DNA from: Bryopsis sp. KO-2023
Lineage: Eukaryota; Chlorophyta; Ulvophyceae; Bryopsidales; Bryopsidaceae
Reading direction: 5' to 3'
Length of the DNA stretch: 64,000 bases
NCBI GenBank assembly: GCA_030272585.1
Contig: BSYQ01000006.1
Location: forward strand, 3,435,001 to 3,499,000
The translations under genes and the position numbers were made by a program. Within the stretch, counting starts at the first letter, position 1. Each line of letters starts with the position of its first letter. The notes beneath the pieces are model-generated. The model did no database searches. It was not told the DNA's origin and saw only the letters and a list, made by a program, of their open reading frames with translations. Positions 23,901 through 35,900 of the stretch are shown in pieces.

Positions 23901-26900
23901 TAGGCTGTTGTTTCAGGCTGGCAGACTGCTTCAGAGTCGCAGTCTACAGCGCAGTCTTTACATTGGTTTCGGAGCTCAGGGCTGGCGACAAGATCGCAGC
24001 GTTCCTGAAAGGCTTCAGGAGGAAGCAAAAGAGGAGAACGAAGTTCTGGTGAAAGGTAGCGCAGGCAGGCGCAGCTTTCAAAGGAGAGGTCGCAGAAAGG
24101 TTCAGCGCAGATAGGCGCAGCTTTCAGAGAGATCCCAGAAAGGTTTGGCGCAGGCAGGCGCAGCTTTCTAAAAGGTCGAAATCGCAGTACTGCCTGAGTG
24201 CAGGTTTGAGTAGGCGCAGCGGCGCAGGGTCTAGAAGACGCAGGTTTGCGCAAGTTTTCTAGGTTAATCAGAGTAGGCGCGGCGGCGCAGATCTAGAAGA
24301 CGCAGGTTTTGCGCAAGGCTTCTTGGTTGGTCGGAATTAGCCGGTGTTGTAGTGGCTTTCTGCAGAAGTGTGCTGCATGAGTTTTGGGAGACCTGTGACA
24401 GTGGAGAGTAGTGGAAGTGAAGCAGAATCAGACGTAGAGACTGTTATTCAGTGTGAGGCAGGGCTGCCACCTGATCTGTTTACTTTCTCAGGGGACTGGG
24501 TTTCAGCCCCTTTCAGGTTACCCAGACCAGTGCAGGTTTTGGGTCCGGTGAGACACCCATTGGCAGTGGTACCTCCACCTCCTCTCAGAGCGCCTCCTCA
24601 CGGCCACAGGAAGGCAGAACGCAGTGGTAATATTATCAGATACTACGACTGTTCTGACCCTCAGTGTCCGATCTACAGATCGCAGAGGGCAACGCAGGAA
24701 AGGCGTGAGCGGAACAGGAGGAATGTCAGGCACAGACGAGCACCCCCAGATGGGAACGCCAGCCCCAGATCCGTTCGATCTGCAGGGTCTGAGGCGGGGC
24801 ATGGCAGAGATGCAGGAAGAGATCCTGCACCTGAGGCAGGTCGCCGCTAATGTCAACGCGCAGATGGACGATGCAGTCCGGCACGCAGTACGGACTAGGT
24901 TGGCCGAGCAGCATCCGCCGGCAGCTCTGGGTAAAGCAAGGGCAAAAGGCCCTGACTCCTGGTATGGTGATCCACAGGATGTTCCTCTGAACGAGTGGCA
25001 GGTTCAGTTGCAGACATATTATGATCTGACTGCAACCAGAGACAGGGAACAGCAGGTTTTGGTGGCTGCAGGCTGTTTAAGAGGTGCTGCAGGAACATGG
25101 TGGAGAAGTCGTTACGAAGAGGCAATGGCAGGCCAGAGGGCTTTGCCTACAGATCTGACCGCACTAGTCGCAGATCTCAGACGGCAGTTCGGCAAGACCA
25201 ACGAGAACAAGGACTTCAGACGTGAATGGTCACGCCTGAAGCAGGGTCGAATGTCGGTCGCAGAATATGTGCACGATTTTCGCAGGCTCATGTTGCAGAT
25301 CAACGACAGCAATGCTGGGGAGCAGCTGTTTCGTTTCATAGAAGGTCTGAATGATCGTTTGCGCACTAAGGTTGAAATGGAAGATCCTGCAGATTTGGAG
25401 CGTGCAATAGCACTTGCCGCTACATGGGAAGGACCTCTGGAGATATACCGCAGAGAAGGACGCAGAGGCCGCAGTCCCAGAGGCAGGCGTGAAAGTTCAC
25501 GCAGGGACAGGTCCCAAAGCAGGGGACGATCCCAGAGCAGAGGACGCTCGCAGAGCAGAGGACGCTCGCAGAGCAGAGGCAGGTCTCAGAGTTTCAACCG
25601 TGGCAGATTTGACGATCGGCAGACACCGCGTTATATTCCCCAATCAGGTGACCGCATGGAGGTTGATGGCCTCCAGCGAAACCGTGTGGGTTTTGACGAC
25701 GGCAAACGCCGTGACGCAAGTCGCAGCAAGAGCAGGGGACGCAGTGGCAGTCCTCGCAGACAGAGGCGAAAGTCTGGAGAAAGTTCGTCAGCAGGCAGAA
25801 GCAGAATGGACGCAGGTCGCGCTGCAGCAAATGTGCGGTGCTACAACTGCGACAAGTTGGGCCATTTTGCTGTTGATTGTCAGGAAAACTGAGCAGGCTG
25901 GAGTCTGGAGAGACTGCCAGCCGTGGAGAAGAGAAGCAGGAGGACAGAAGTGGAGTGTGGGAAGGTCGGCGTAGCCACCCACACAAGGTGTTACCTCAGG
26001 GGAGGGTAGCCTATGGGCGTGGAGTCCATTCTAAGGTTGATGAGCCGTGTGTAGCCGTAACCGAGGAGAAGTGTGTAAGATTCATGGATGGAATTTCTGC
26101 AGGTGGTGGTCCAGGCAGGGACACCGGTGCAGGGAATTCTGGAGGCCTTAGGGAGAAGGTGAGCAGTACTGCAAGTGGTCTGCCGAAGTTGGGGAGGCTT
26201 GCAGTTTGTTTGAAGAGTGCAATGGTAGATGCTGGGCGCGGAGTCGCAGCATCTGCAGATGTTTCAGAGAAGGATTCTGAAGGTGTAGTGCAGGAGGCAC
26301 TGACACCTGCAGGGTCATGGAGTGAGATTGAGGGGGTTGATGTGCCTACGGTAGCCACAACTACTCAATTCTCAGAGGCAGTAGGTGCAGGGCCAGGCGG
26401 GGCCACACCTGACCTGCATGATTTTTCAGTGCATGTTGGTGCTGCTGGTGATCTGAGGGCAGACACCGCAGACCTGTTTTCAGTGAGAGAGGAATCTGGG
26501 CTGGGCAGACCTAATGAAGTTTGCTTTAAAGGATATAGCTTGGATGAACCCCCACTTTTGAAGTTGAGAGGAGTCCATGGGGGGACTCAGGGAATGTTGA
26601 AGACCACAGGGTTTGTGGCAGATTGTTTTGCTAGAATTTTGATAGATAGTGGTGCAACCGACAATTTTGTTTCGAAAGATTGGTTGCAGGAAAACAGCAT
26701 ACAGACACAACACTCTGAGGCAGTTTCTGAAGTTCAGTTGGCAGATGGCAGGACTTCGGAAAAGGTAGAAAAAGAACTGCAGGCCAGTGTCAAGATGGGG
26801 AGGTTTGTGTCTGAAGAAAAGATGTATGCAGTAACACTGGGCAGATATGACCTGGTGCTGGGTATGTCTTGGTTGATCAAACATAACCCCACCATAGATT

Positions 26901-29900
26901 GGCAGGAAAAGATAGTGGCTTTGCAGGGGCCTCAGGGTAGAGTCGTTAAACTTAGAATGCAAACGGGCAGATTGGAAGATTGCAGTACAGCAGATTTGGA
27001 CCTCATGTCTGCACATGAGGTAGCTCGGGCAGCTCGCAAGGGCCTGCCGATGTACCTATTGAATTTACGGGAAGTAAATAATGGATGTTCAATAAATGGT
27101 TTGGAAAGTACTGATGCAGTGAGAGGCAGTGAACCAGAAACCTTGTCAGAGGAACAGAAAGAGGCAGTTGAGCTAGAAAAACAGATCAGAAAGGAGTTTC
27201 AGGATTTGTTTAAAGAGGAACTGCCGCAGGAATTGCCTCCTGACAGGGGTGTGAACCACAAGATTGAATTGGTAGAAGGGGCAGAACCAGTGAAAAAGGG
27301 GCTTTATAGAGCCAGTTTTGCAGAAAGAGAAGAATTGAAGAAGCAGTTGGCAGAGTTACTGAAGCAGGGTTTTATCAGACCTAGCAAGTCACCCTGGGGT
27401 TCACCAATTTTGTTTGTTCCTAAGAAGAACGGAAAGCTTAGGATGTGCGTAGACTTTCGGGCACTTAACAAACTAACGGTGAAGAACAGGTACCCTATCC
27501 CAAGGATAGAGGAATTGCTGGATCAGATTCAGGGAGCTCGCTGCTTCAGCAAAATTGATCTCTGCGCAGGCTACCATCAGGTGCGGTTGGACCCTGCAGA
27601 CTGTGAGAAAACGGCCTTCCGCACCAGGTATGGCCTCTACGAGTACATTGTTCTTCCTTTTGGGCTGACAAATGCTCCTGCCACCTTCATGAACACAATG
27701 AATCATGTGTTACATGATTTTCTGGATACCTTCTGCATCGTTTACTTAGATGACATCTTGATTTTTAGCAAGAGTTGGGCAGAACACAAGGTTCACTTGA
27801 AAAAGGTGATGCAGAGATTGAGGGAGCAGAAATTATATGCTTCAGCTTCCAAATGTGAAATCTGCAAGGAGCAAGTTGAGTTTCTGGGGCATGAGTTGAG
27901 TGCTGCAGGAGTACAGGTGTTGCAGAGTAAGGTGCAGGTCATCAGGGACTGGCCACCTTTGACTTCAGTGAAGGATCTCAGGTCATTTCTGGGATTGGCA
28001 AACTATTACAGAAGATTCATCAAGGATTTTTCTGCAAGAGCCAAACCACTCACTGCTCTATTGAAAAAGGAGGCAGTGTGGAAATGGACTGAGGCAGAAG
28101 CTGCAGCAATGCAGGATGTCAAGGAGGCGTTAATGTCTGCACCAGTGCTTTTGGTGCCTGACCCAAGTCTGAGATTCGAGGTGGTCACAGATGCCTCAGA
28201 CTATGCTATTGGAGCAGTCCTAACACAGGACCAGGGGCAGGGTCAGCAACCTGTGGCATATGAAAGCAGGAAACTGCAACCGGCAGAGCTCAACTATGCG
28301 ACTCATGAAAAGGAGCTGTTGGCTGTGGTGCATGCTCTGAAAGTGTGGAGGCACTACTTGGATGCTCAGGAGTTCACCGTGCACACCGATCATGCACCTC
28401 TAAAATTTTTGCACACCCAGCCTCACCTGTCACAGAGGCAGGCACGATGGATGGAGACTCTGCAATCCTTCAAGTTCGAGATCAAGTACCGGCCAGGCAG
28501 AGACAATGTGGTGGCAGATGCGTTGAGCAGGGCCACACATCAGGCAGAGGAACATGGTCCTCAGCTGAATGCAAGGATAAGGTTGACAGCAGATCGGGAA
28601 TTTCAGCAGGCAGTGCTGGCAGCTTACAAGAAGGATCCATTATGTTGGCAGCTGATTGGAGCACCTTCCAGACCTCCACATGTGAAATGGGATGGTCTGA
28701 AACTTTGGAGGCATGTTGGTCATTCCTGGAAATGGTGGATACCTGAAGCAGATGGGCTCAGGGAAAAGATACTGCATGCTTGCCATGAGTCTGCATTGGC
28801 AGGACATCTGGGCAGGAGGAAGACCCTGCACAGGGTTCAGCAGTATTACTTCTGGCCACTTATTTCAGGATCCGTGCAGAAGTATGTGAGGAATTGCATT
28901 CCCTGCCAACGAAACAAGGCCTCTACTCAGAAGCCTTTGGGTAAGCTGCAGCCCTTGCCAATTCCAGATGGCAGGTGGACTAGTGTTTCATTGGACTTTG
29001 TTGGACCTTTGCCAAGGACTCAGAAGGGGTCAGATTATTTGCTGGTGGTTGTGGATCGATTCACAAAAATGATCAGACTCATTCCAACAAAGCAGACAGT
29101 TACTGCTGCAGGGGTAGCAGATTTGTTTTTCCAACATGTGGTTCGTTTCTTTGGATTGCCTCAAGAAATTGTTTCTGATCGGGATAGTCGTTTCACTAGC
29201 AATTTTTGGAGGGCTCTTTGGAAGAAGGCAGGCACTCGGTTAGCAATGTCTAGCAGTTATCATCCTGAGACAGATGGTCAGACTGAGCGAGCTAACAGAA
29301 CAGTGCAGGAAATTCTGCGCAGTTATGTGGAACCTGCAGGCACAGATTGGGATATGCATTTGGATGCTGCAGAATTTGCATACAATTCCAGCATAAATGC
29401 TACAACTGGGTTTTCTCCCTTCTATTTGATGAATGGACAACAACCCAGAACTCCTGCAAGTGCTGTAGCTGCTACAGCTTGCCCTGCAGTGGATGATTGG
29501 TGGTCTACTTGGCAGACGGCATTGCAAACCTGCAGAAGGAACATTGCTTCTGCTCAGGCACGTCAACGCCAGGGGGCGGACGAAAACAGAAGGGGAGGGG
29601 GCTTTCAGCCGGGCGACAAAGTTTTTCTCGCCACAAAGGACTTACCCCTACCACAGGTGTTGAGCAGGAAATTGACTGCAAAATACTGTGGACCTTTTGT
29701 AGTTCTGAAGAGGTTATCTGAAGTTGCAGTCAGGCTGAGGCTGCCAGGTCATTGGAAAATTCATAACACCTTCCATGTGTCCAAGCTGAAACCTGCTTTC
29801 GAAGATCAGGAGGGCAGCTTTCCTGACAGGGAGGCACCCAGGTGGCAACCTGAGCCTGAAATGGTGGCAGGCCAAGAGGAGTATCTGGTTGACAGGATTC

Positions 29901-32900
29901 TGGCAGATAGGACTGTCAGGGGCAGGAAGCAGTACCTTGTCAGGTGGCAGGGTTATGATCAATCGGAGGACACCTGGGAACCTGCCAGAAACTTGCGAAA
30001 CGCACCGGACAAGTTACGTGAGTTTGAGATAAGAAGCTGAAAGGACTAGATCAAGCAGAGGTGACAGGTTGATGTCTCTGACAGACTGAAGCAACCTCTG
30101 ACAGAAACAGAAATAGGTGTGCAGTATACTGGAGTCGGAAACTGTCTAGCAAGTTACGTGCGCAGAGCAAGAAGAGAGAAAGAGGAGCCTATCGTTCGGA
30201 AAGGGAAAAGAAAAAAGGAATCAACATGGATCAGCAACCAGCAAACCAGGCCGCCCTTATCGTCTCAACCCCCGCCAGCAGCAGTGAGCCAGCAGAGGCT
30301 GCCCCTGTGGTTATCCCTGCGGCAGCGGTGGAGAAAGCCGACGTGATCAAGGGGGCAGATGAGGTTGTGGCGTTTGAGGAGGCTGTGCAGGTCCTGCGGA
30401 AGAGGGCAGTCGACGTTGCGGAGTTGGAAAGGCTGAGGAGCAAGTGTCAAAAGGTGGAGCAGGAAAAGTGGAAGCTGCAAGGGTCTCTGAGTGCTGCCGA
30501 GAGTGAGCTGAAAGCGTGGCGAGAGTGGGCGAAGAAAATGCCGGTAACGCGGTTGGATTCCGAAGAGGAGTTGTCCTTCGGCTTCCTGGACACAGGGCTC
30601 CCTGAACCAGAAAAACCTGCAGCAGACCAAAAGAGTGAGATGGAGACGGCGCTGAAAGAAACGGGACGTGGCTGTTCGCTTTGCTTCAAGACGGCGAGGT
30701 CTCTTGGGGCACCAGTTCGGGAGCTTCCATGTGGGAAGCACAGGGTATGCTGCAGGGACCTCTGTGTCCAGAGACTCTGGTACGCGCCGGACGTAACGGT
30801 GGAGAGAACGAACCCAGACGGGAGCTTGGAGGTGGTTGGACGACTCAGCGAAACGCGAAAGGGGGTCTCGGTGGATGCGACGAAAGAGTGCGGGCTGTGC
30901 CAGCTGCGGGAGCACACGGTCATGGCGCCGAGGGTGCTGACGTCCTTGCGGATTGCGGTCATCAGTCCACCCCTGCCAACGCAGCCAGCCTCCCCGGGAC
31001 GAACCAATCGTGACTGCGTGCCACTTCGAGAGATCCGCTGGAGTGTGCCCGCGCTTGCGCCAAAGAGGGGCTTGAAACGTCCGGCGACCTGAGGCAGGAA
31101 TCGACAGGAGGTGTGACCATGGGAGTGGATGATTGAATGTGGTTTGCTCAGGGGGTGCAGTGAAAGAGTTGGTGATTTGGGGCTGTCCAGTTTCTGGTGA
31201 TCAGTGTGTTGGAAGTGGAATTTTTCAAGGGCTGTCCAGTTTCTGGTGATCAGTGTGTTGGAAGTGGAATTTTTCAGGCAGGGTTAAACCCTTAGGGCTG
31301 TCCAGTTTCTGGTGATCAGTGTGTTGGAGGTGGACAAGGATCTTTTTGCAGTTTCTGATCAGGTTGAGATGAAAACTCTGAAGTTTGCAACCTGTTTTGG
31401 TTATGAAAATGGTTCACCTGTTGATACATTGCAAGTCCAGCAGGGGTAAGATGTTATTGCTAGAGAATTCCATATTTGCAATCTGAAATAAGAGTTACTG
31501 AATTAGCCAAAGGGAGAGTAAAGAATTGCATGGTGACCTTTGAGGGAAGTCCAGTCAAATGGGTTTTTATTATACAGAGTTGCAATGGATTGGGTAATCA
31601 GGTGACTCAGGTATTCTGCAGGAAAAGGGGGTTTTTGTTTGCCAAGAAGTTTTGGTGTCTCAGCTGACCTTGTGGGCTGTAGGAAAATCTTCTAGGGAAG
31701 GCAGAATTAAACTGACTATGATTTCCTTGTTGCTTTGAACTTTTTATAAGGTAGTTTTTCTGGATTTCCTGGGTAGTGCAAGATGGTGGCAGAAACAAAC
31801 ACTTCAGGTTGTAATTTCCCAGCAAGGGTGTTACCAATTGATTTTTCAGGGTATTTTGGGTTTCTGTTGCATTAGGACAATTTCCTGAATACAGTGTTCT
31901 TGCAGAACTGCTTTGACTTCCTTATATAACATAACCCCTTTCGAAACCCAGTTTCTGTGGCAGAGAAGTTAAAAAAAAAAAAGTTGACATCCAAAAAGGG
32001 GCAAAGGTTGTTATTATAATCTTTTGGGGCAGTAAGGGACTACTGCCAACTAGATGGGGAGGAATGTAAGGATTCTACAGTTCAGGGGAACTGTCAGATC
32101 CTCAGTTCAGGGAACTGGCAGACCTGCAGTTCAGGGGAACTGACAGGCCTGCAGTTCTAGGGAACCAGCAATGCTGCAGCCGGTTTGCTGCAGCAGGGCG
32201 GAACCCTTAGATCTGTGAATGGGGGCTGACAGCTCAGCAGACGCTTTTCTGCAGGGCTGGCAGCTCAGAAGGTTTCAGACAGGGGACCTGACACTGAGGC
32301 AGACTGTCAGGTCATGTTGATGGATAGGACCTTGAACGATCAGTTTGGATCAGAGGTGCAGCCTAGGGTATTTGGGCAGCACCTCAGGGTATTCTTGTAA
32401 CTCGATTTTGGGGTTGAACACTCTCTCTCTCTCGCTCTCTCGTGTCAGAACTTGTTGCAGCCTTCTAGGCTGTTGTTTCAGGCTGGCAGACTGCTTCAGA
32501 GTCGCAGTCTACAGCGCAGTCTTTACACCAGCAGAATTGGGTGATTGCTGTCTGGAAAGACATCAGCATCAAATGAGAGCTGGATCTTTCCACAGACAAA
32601 TGGGATGCCATAACATCTCCCCACTGATTTCCTTTCTGTACCATCTAGAAACTTAACAGGAGTTTCTTGTGGTTTGTATTGTAGTCCCAGTTCCTTGACT
32701 GCATCCATGCTAATATAATTAGCAGTGGATCCTGTATCAATGTATGCTGTAGCTTTCTTTGCACCAATAAATCCTGCCAGTTCATATCCTCTATATGCTG
32801 CTGTAGCCTGAGCTACTGCAGTCTGAACTGGTTCCTTTCCCTCAACATTTCCTTCCACTCTAGTGGGTAAACTCACAGTGGCCTCTGTTTGTTTATCCAC

Positions 32901-35900
32901 TCTCTTTTGAGACTGCTTTTTCTTTTGAATTAACACTCCTGGAGTGACCCCATCCAGTGTGTATGCTTCCTGTTCTGTTGCAATAGGGGCTGCAACCACA
33001 GGTGTCTCTTGAACACCATCATTTAGTGAGGCTGGTGTTTTTGTAGTGGGTTCTTTCATTTCAATATCATCTGGAGGCTTAGCTGACCCAACACTAGCCT
33101 CCTCTTTTAGTTTCCCTTCTTCAGGGCTTTCTGAGCTTGGGACAGTTTGGGACACTGTCTCACCCCATGCTCTGTGCTTCCACATAGAAAACACTTGAAG
33201 GATCCTCCCCTTGAGGGCCTAGATCCCATCTGACCTCTCTGCTGCACAGCCTTAACTGAATTTGCTGCAGGAGGCAGTGGTGATGTTGCAGCAGACATCA
33301 TTGCTGACATCTGTGTATTTCTCTGTCCAAATCTTCCTCTCCCTCTACCTCTGCCTCTAAAACTACTAGTAGTGCCACCTCTACTGCCTATAGTTGCAGA
33401 GAGTCTTTGGACTGTGAGGATGGCCTTATCCAGATCCCCATCACACAGGGTCATAACCTGTGCTTGCATATTCCTATCTGCTAGCCCATCCACAAAGGCA
33501 GCATACCTTTCTTCTTGAGGTAGGTTAGGGAGTCTAAACATCAGCTTTCTGAAGAGTCTGATGTAGCCTAAGGCAGTTCCAGTCTGCCTTAAAGTTCTTA
33601 ACTGTTTTCTGGCAGTCTCTATTAGGGAGACTGGCTCAAAAACATTCCTTAGTTCTTGAGTGAACTCTTGCCAGCTAGCATACTCTGCTTTTTCCTGATT
33701 CATGATCTGTATATCCATCAGGTTTAACCAGCTAAGTGCATCTCCCTGGAGATGTGACTGAAAACAGGATAACCAGTCTCTCTCTAAGATGTGTTGATTT
33801 TGCAACCATCTCTTCATTCCTAGTATCCATTCTGTTGCAGACATCCTTTCATCTCCTGTGAATTTCTCTGGGGGAGTGAGCTTAATCTGTTTGCTGTAAG
33901 GTCTATCAGGACCTTGTCCTGAACCTCCTGATGTACCACTAGGATCTCTATCAGGTGGTCCTCCTCCTGGGGGACCTCCTCCATCACCATCACCACCATT
34001 CCCTGGCCCTGGATGTCCAGAACCAGATGCTCTAGGCATGCCTGGTCTGTCTGGGCCATTTGGTCCATTTGATCCATTTGGATCCCCTGGATTTCCTCCA
34101 GGTGCACCACCACTGGGTGCTCTTTGACTTGTTAACTGTTCAAAGGGATTTGGTGGTCGAATTCCCATTCCTGATGGTGCTGGGGTAGTACCTACAGTAA
34201 AGGTAGCTGGAGGTGCAATAGTTACTGCTGGTGGTTGCAGTATAGGGGGTGGTAAACCCATGGACAGTTGTTGTCCTGAAGTGAGGTCTATTAGACCTAA
34301 AGAAGAGGGTCCTGGAGGTACTGCTCCAGTACTTGTGGCAGGTATAACTTGCTGTACTGGTGGCTGACCAGATGTTGGGATATCCTGAGTTTGTCCCTCA
34401 GTTTCTCCTTCCTCTGTATTCTGTACTGTTTGTGTTGCTTGCATCATATGCACTTGCATCACTTGTGGAGGAATAGGTGCTCTCAGAATTCCATCCTTCA
34501 TCCAGCCATCAACTGCTTTCTGATAGTCTGGATCAGTTAAAGCCCATCTAGTCTCTTCTAGATCTGCTTTCTGTCCTTCAGCATTGTTATACTTGTCTTC
34601 AATAGCTGTGGTGGTTTCATCCACTGCTGTAGCTACCATTTTCTGAATGACTGCAGGATAGGAGTCCAATTCTCCTTGCAGTATGCTAGTCATTGTGTTT
34701 GTCATACTCTCCCTCTCTTCCATCAGCTGTTTTTGCATTCTTTGCATGTGCTGAGACACTTCATATAATTGAGCATTAATATCTTCCTGCTGCTTCTTTT
34801 GAACCAACATCAGTTGCTCCTGTAGAGCTAACTGCTTCTTCTGGAATAGTTCCAGTTCTGTTTGGTTCTTATTTTTCCACTGAGCCATGCCTACAGCATG
34901 TTCTTTTCCTGTGCTTCTCAACTGTTCACCAAGATCCTTCAGTTGAGTGTTTGTATTTGCAGTGAGGCTTTGATAAAAGTCCTTTGCATGTAGCTCCTGA
35001 GTCTGCTGTAGTTTTCGACTCTGTTCTTCCAGACTGTGCACTAAGGCTGACTGCAACTCTTCCTTTAGAGTTGACTGTTGTAGCTCTGTTTGCTCTCTGT
35101 GTGTATATAGTTCAACCTGGACTTGTTGAACCTGATTCTGCATGGAGGTCAATGATTGCTGGAGGTGGTTGGTTACTGTTCCACCCCAGACCTCAATCTG
35201 TCTTTGCATTTCAGTGTGATCAGAACCATTGATCTGTATATTCTGAATTTGCTGGTGCACCATTGGTTGCACTTCTGACCCTTCCATAACTTCGTCGCTT
35301 ATCGCGACCATGTCGCTTTCCGTAACGACCGGAACCAGAGCCATTCTGGTCGCTTGACTTTCAGTTGACTTTCCAGGCAACGGTTACTGTCAACTGTAGA
35401 CCGTTGACTTTCGCGCCACGACCTGTCCTTGCCGAACTGTGAACGGATAACCCACGTGCCCTTGCCGTGAGAGTTACTATACGTAATACTACTATACCCC
35501 TTCACGTCCGACTCTAACCCTTCGAACCTGAGTACTACAGTTCGCTGACAGCGACGCAGGTTACAGGGTAACCTTTTTCCCAAACGTCCTGTCACACGAC
35601 TGAACGTTGGCACCCTCTTTTCTCTCTTTTTATGGGTGTGATTCTTTTCCAACGTTGCTACCACACGTTTTCCTTTTTTTTCCGTTCACTGCGTTTGCCT
35701 TTTTCCGTTTTCCCACGACCTTACGACTGGCGTTAAGCGCCTCGAACAAACCTGCTGGTCAAACCAGCGGAGAGCTCCAGTCCAGTCGGTTCCTTCGGGC
35801 TCCGAAACCAAAAATGTTATCGCTCGGGAGGACTGACGTCCGCGAGCGACGTCTCCTATCTCGGGAAAGAGTGAGGCGGCGGCGGAACGGTCACACAAAA

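Larger units (their letters stand above)
23500..32527 (+). mobile_element. LTR retrotransposon B (Ty3/gypsy, chromovirus type), nested in A
   Basis: 9028 bp on the plus strand with 463-bp LTRs at 23500-23962 and 32065-32527. By eye the LTRs are identical, so it is very young and younger than A. A 5-bp target duplication ccagc flanks it (23495-23499 and 32528-32532). The primer-binding-like site TGGTTTCGGAGC after the 5' LTR matches that of element A, so both likely use the same tRNA. A purine tract (gatggggaggaa) precedes the 3' LTR. The order is gag, pol, then an extra ORF. It looks whole. Confidence 0.95.
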
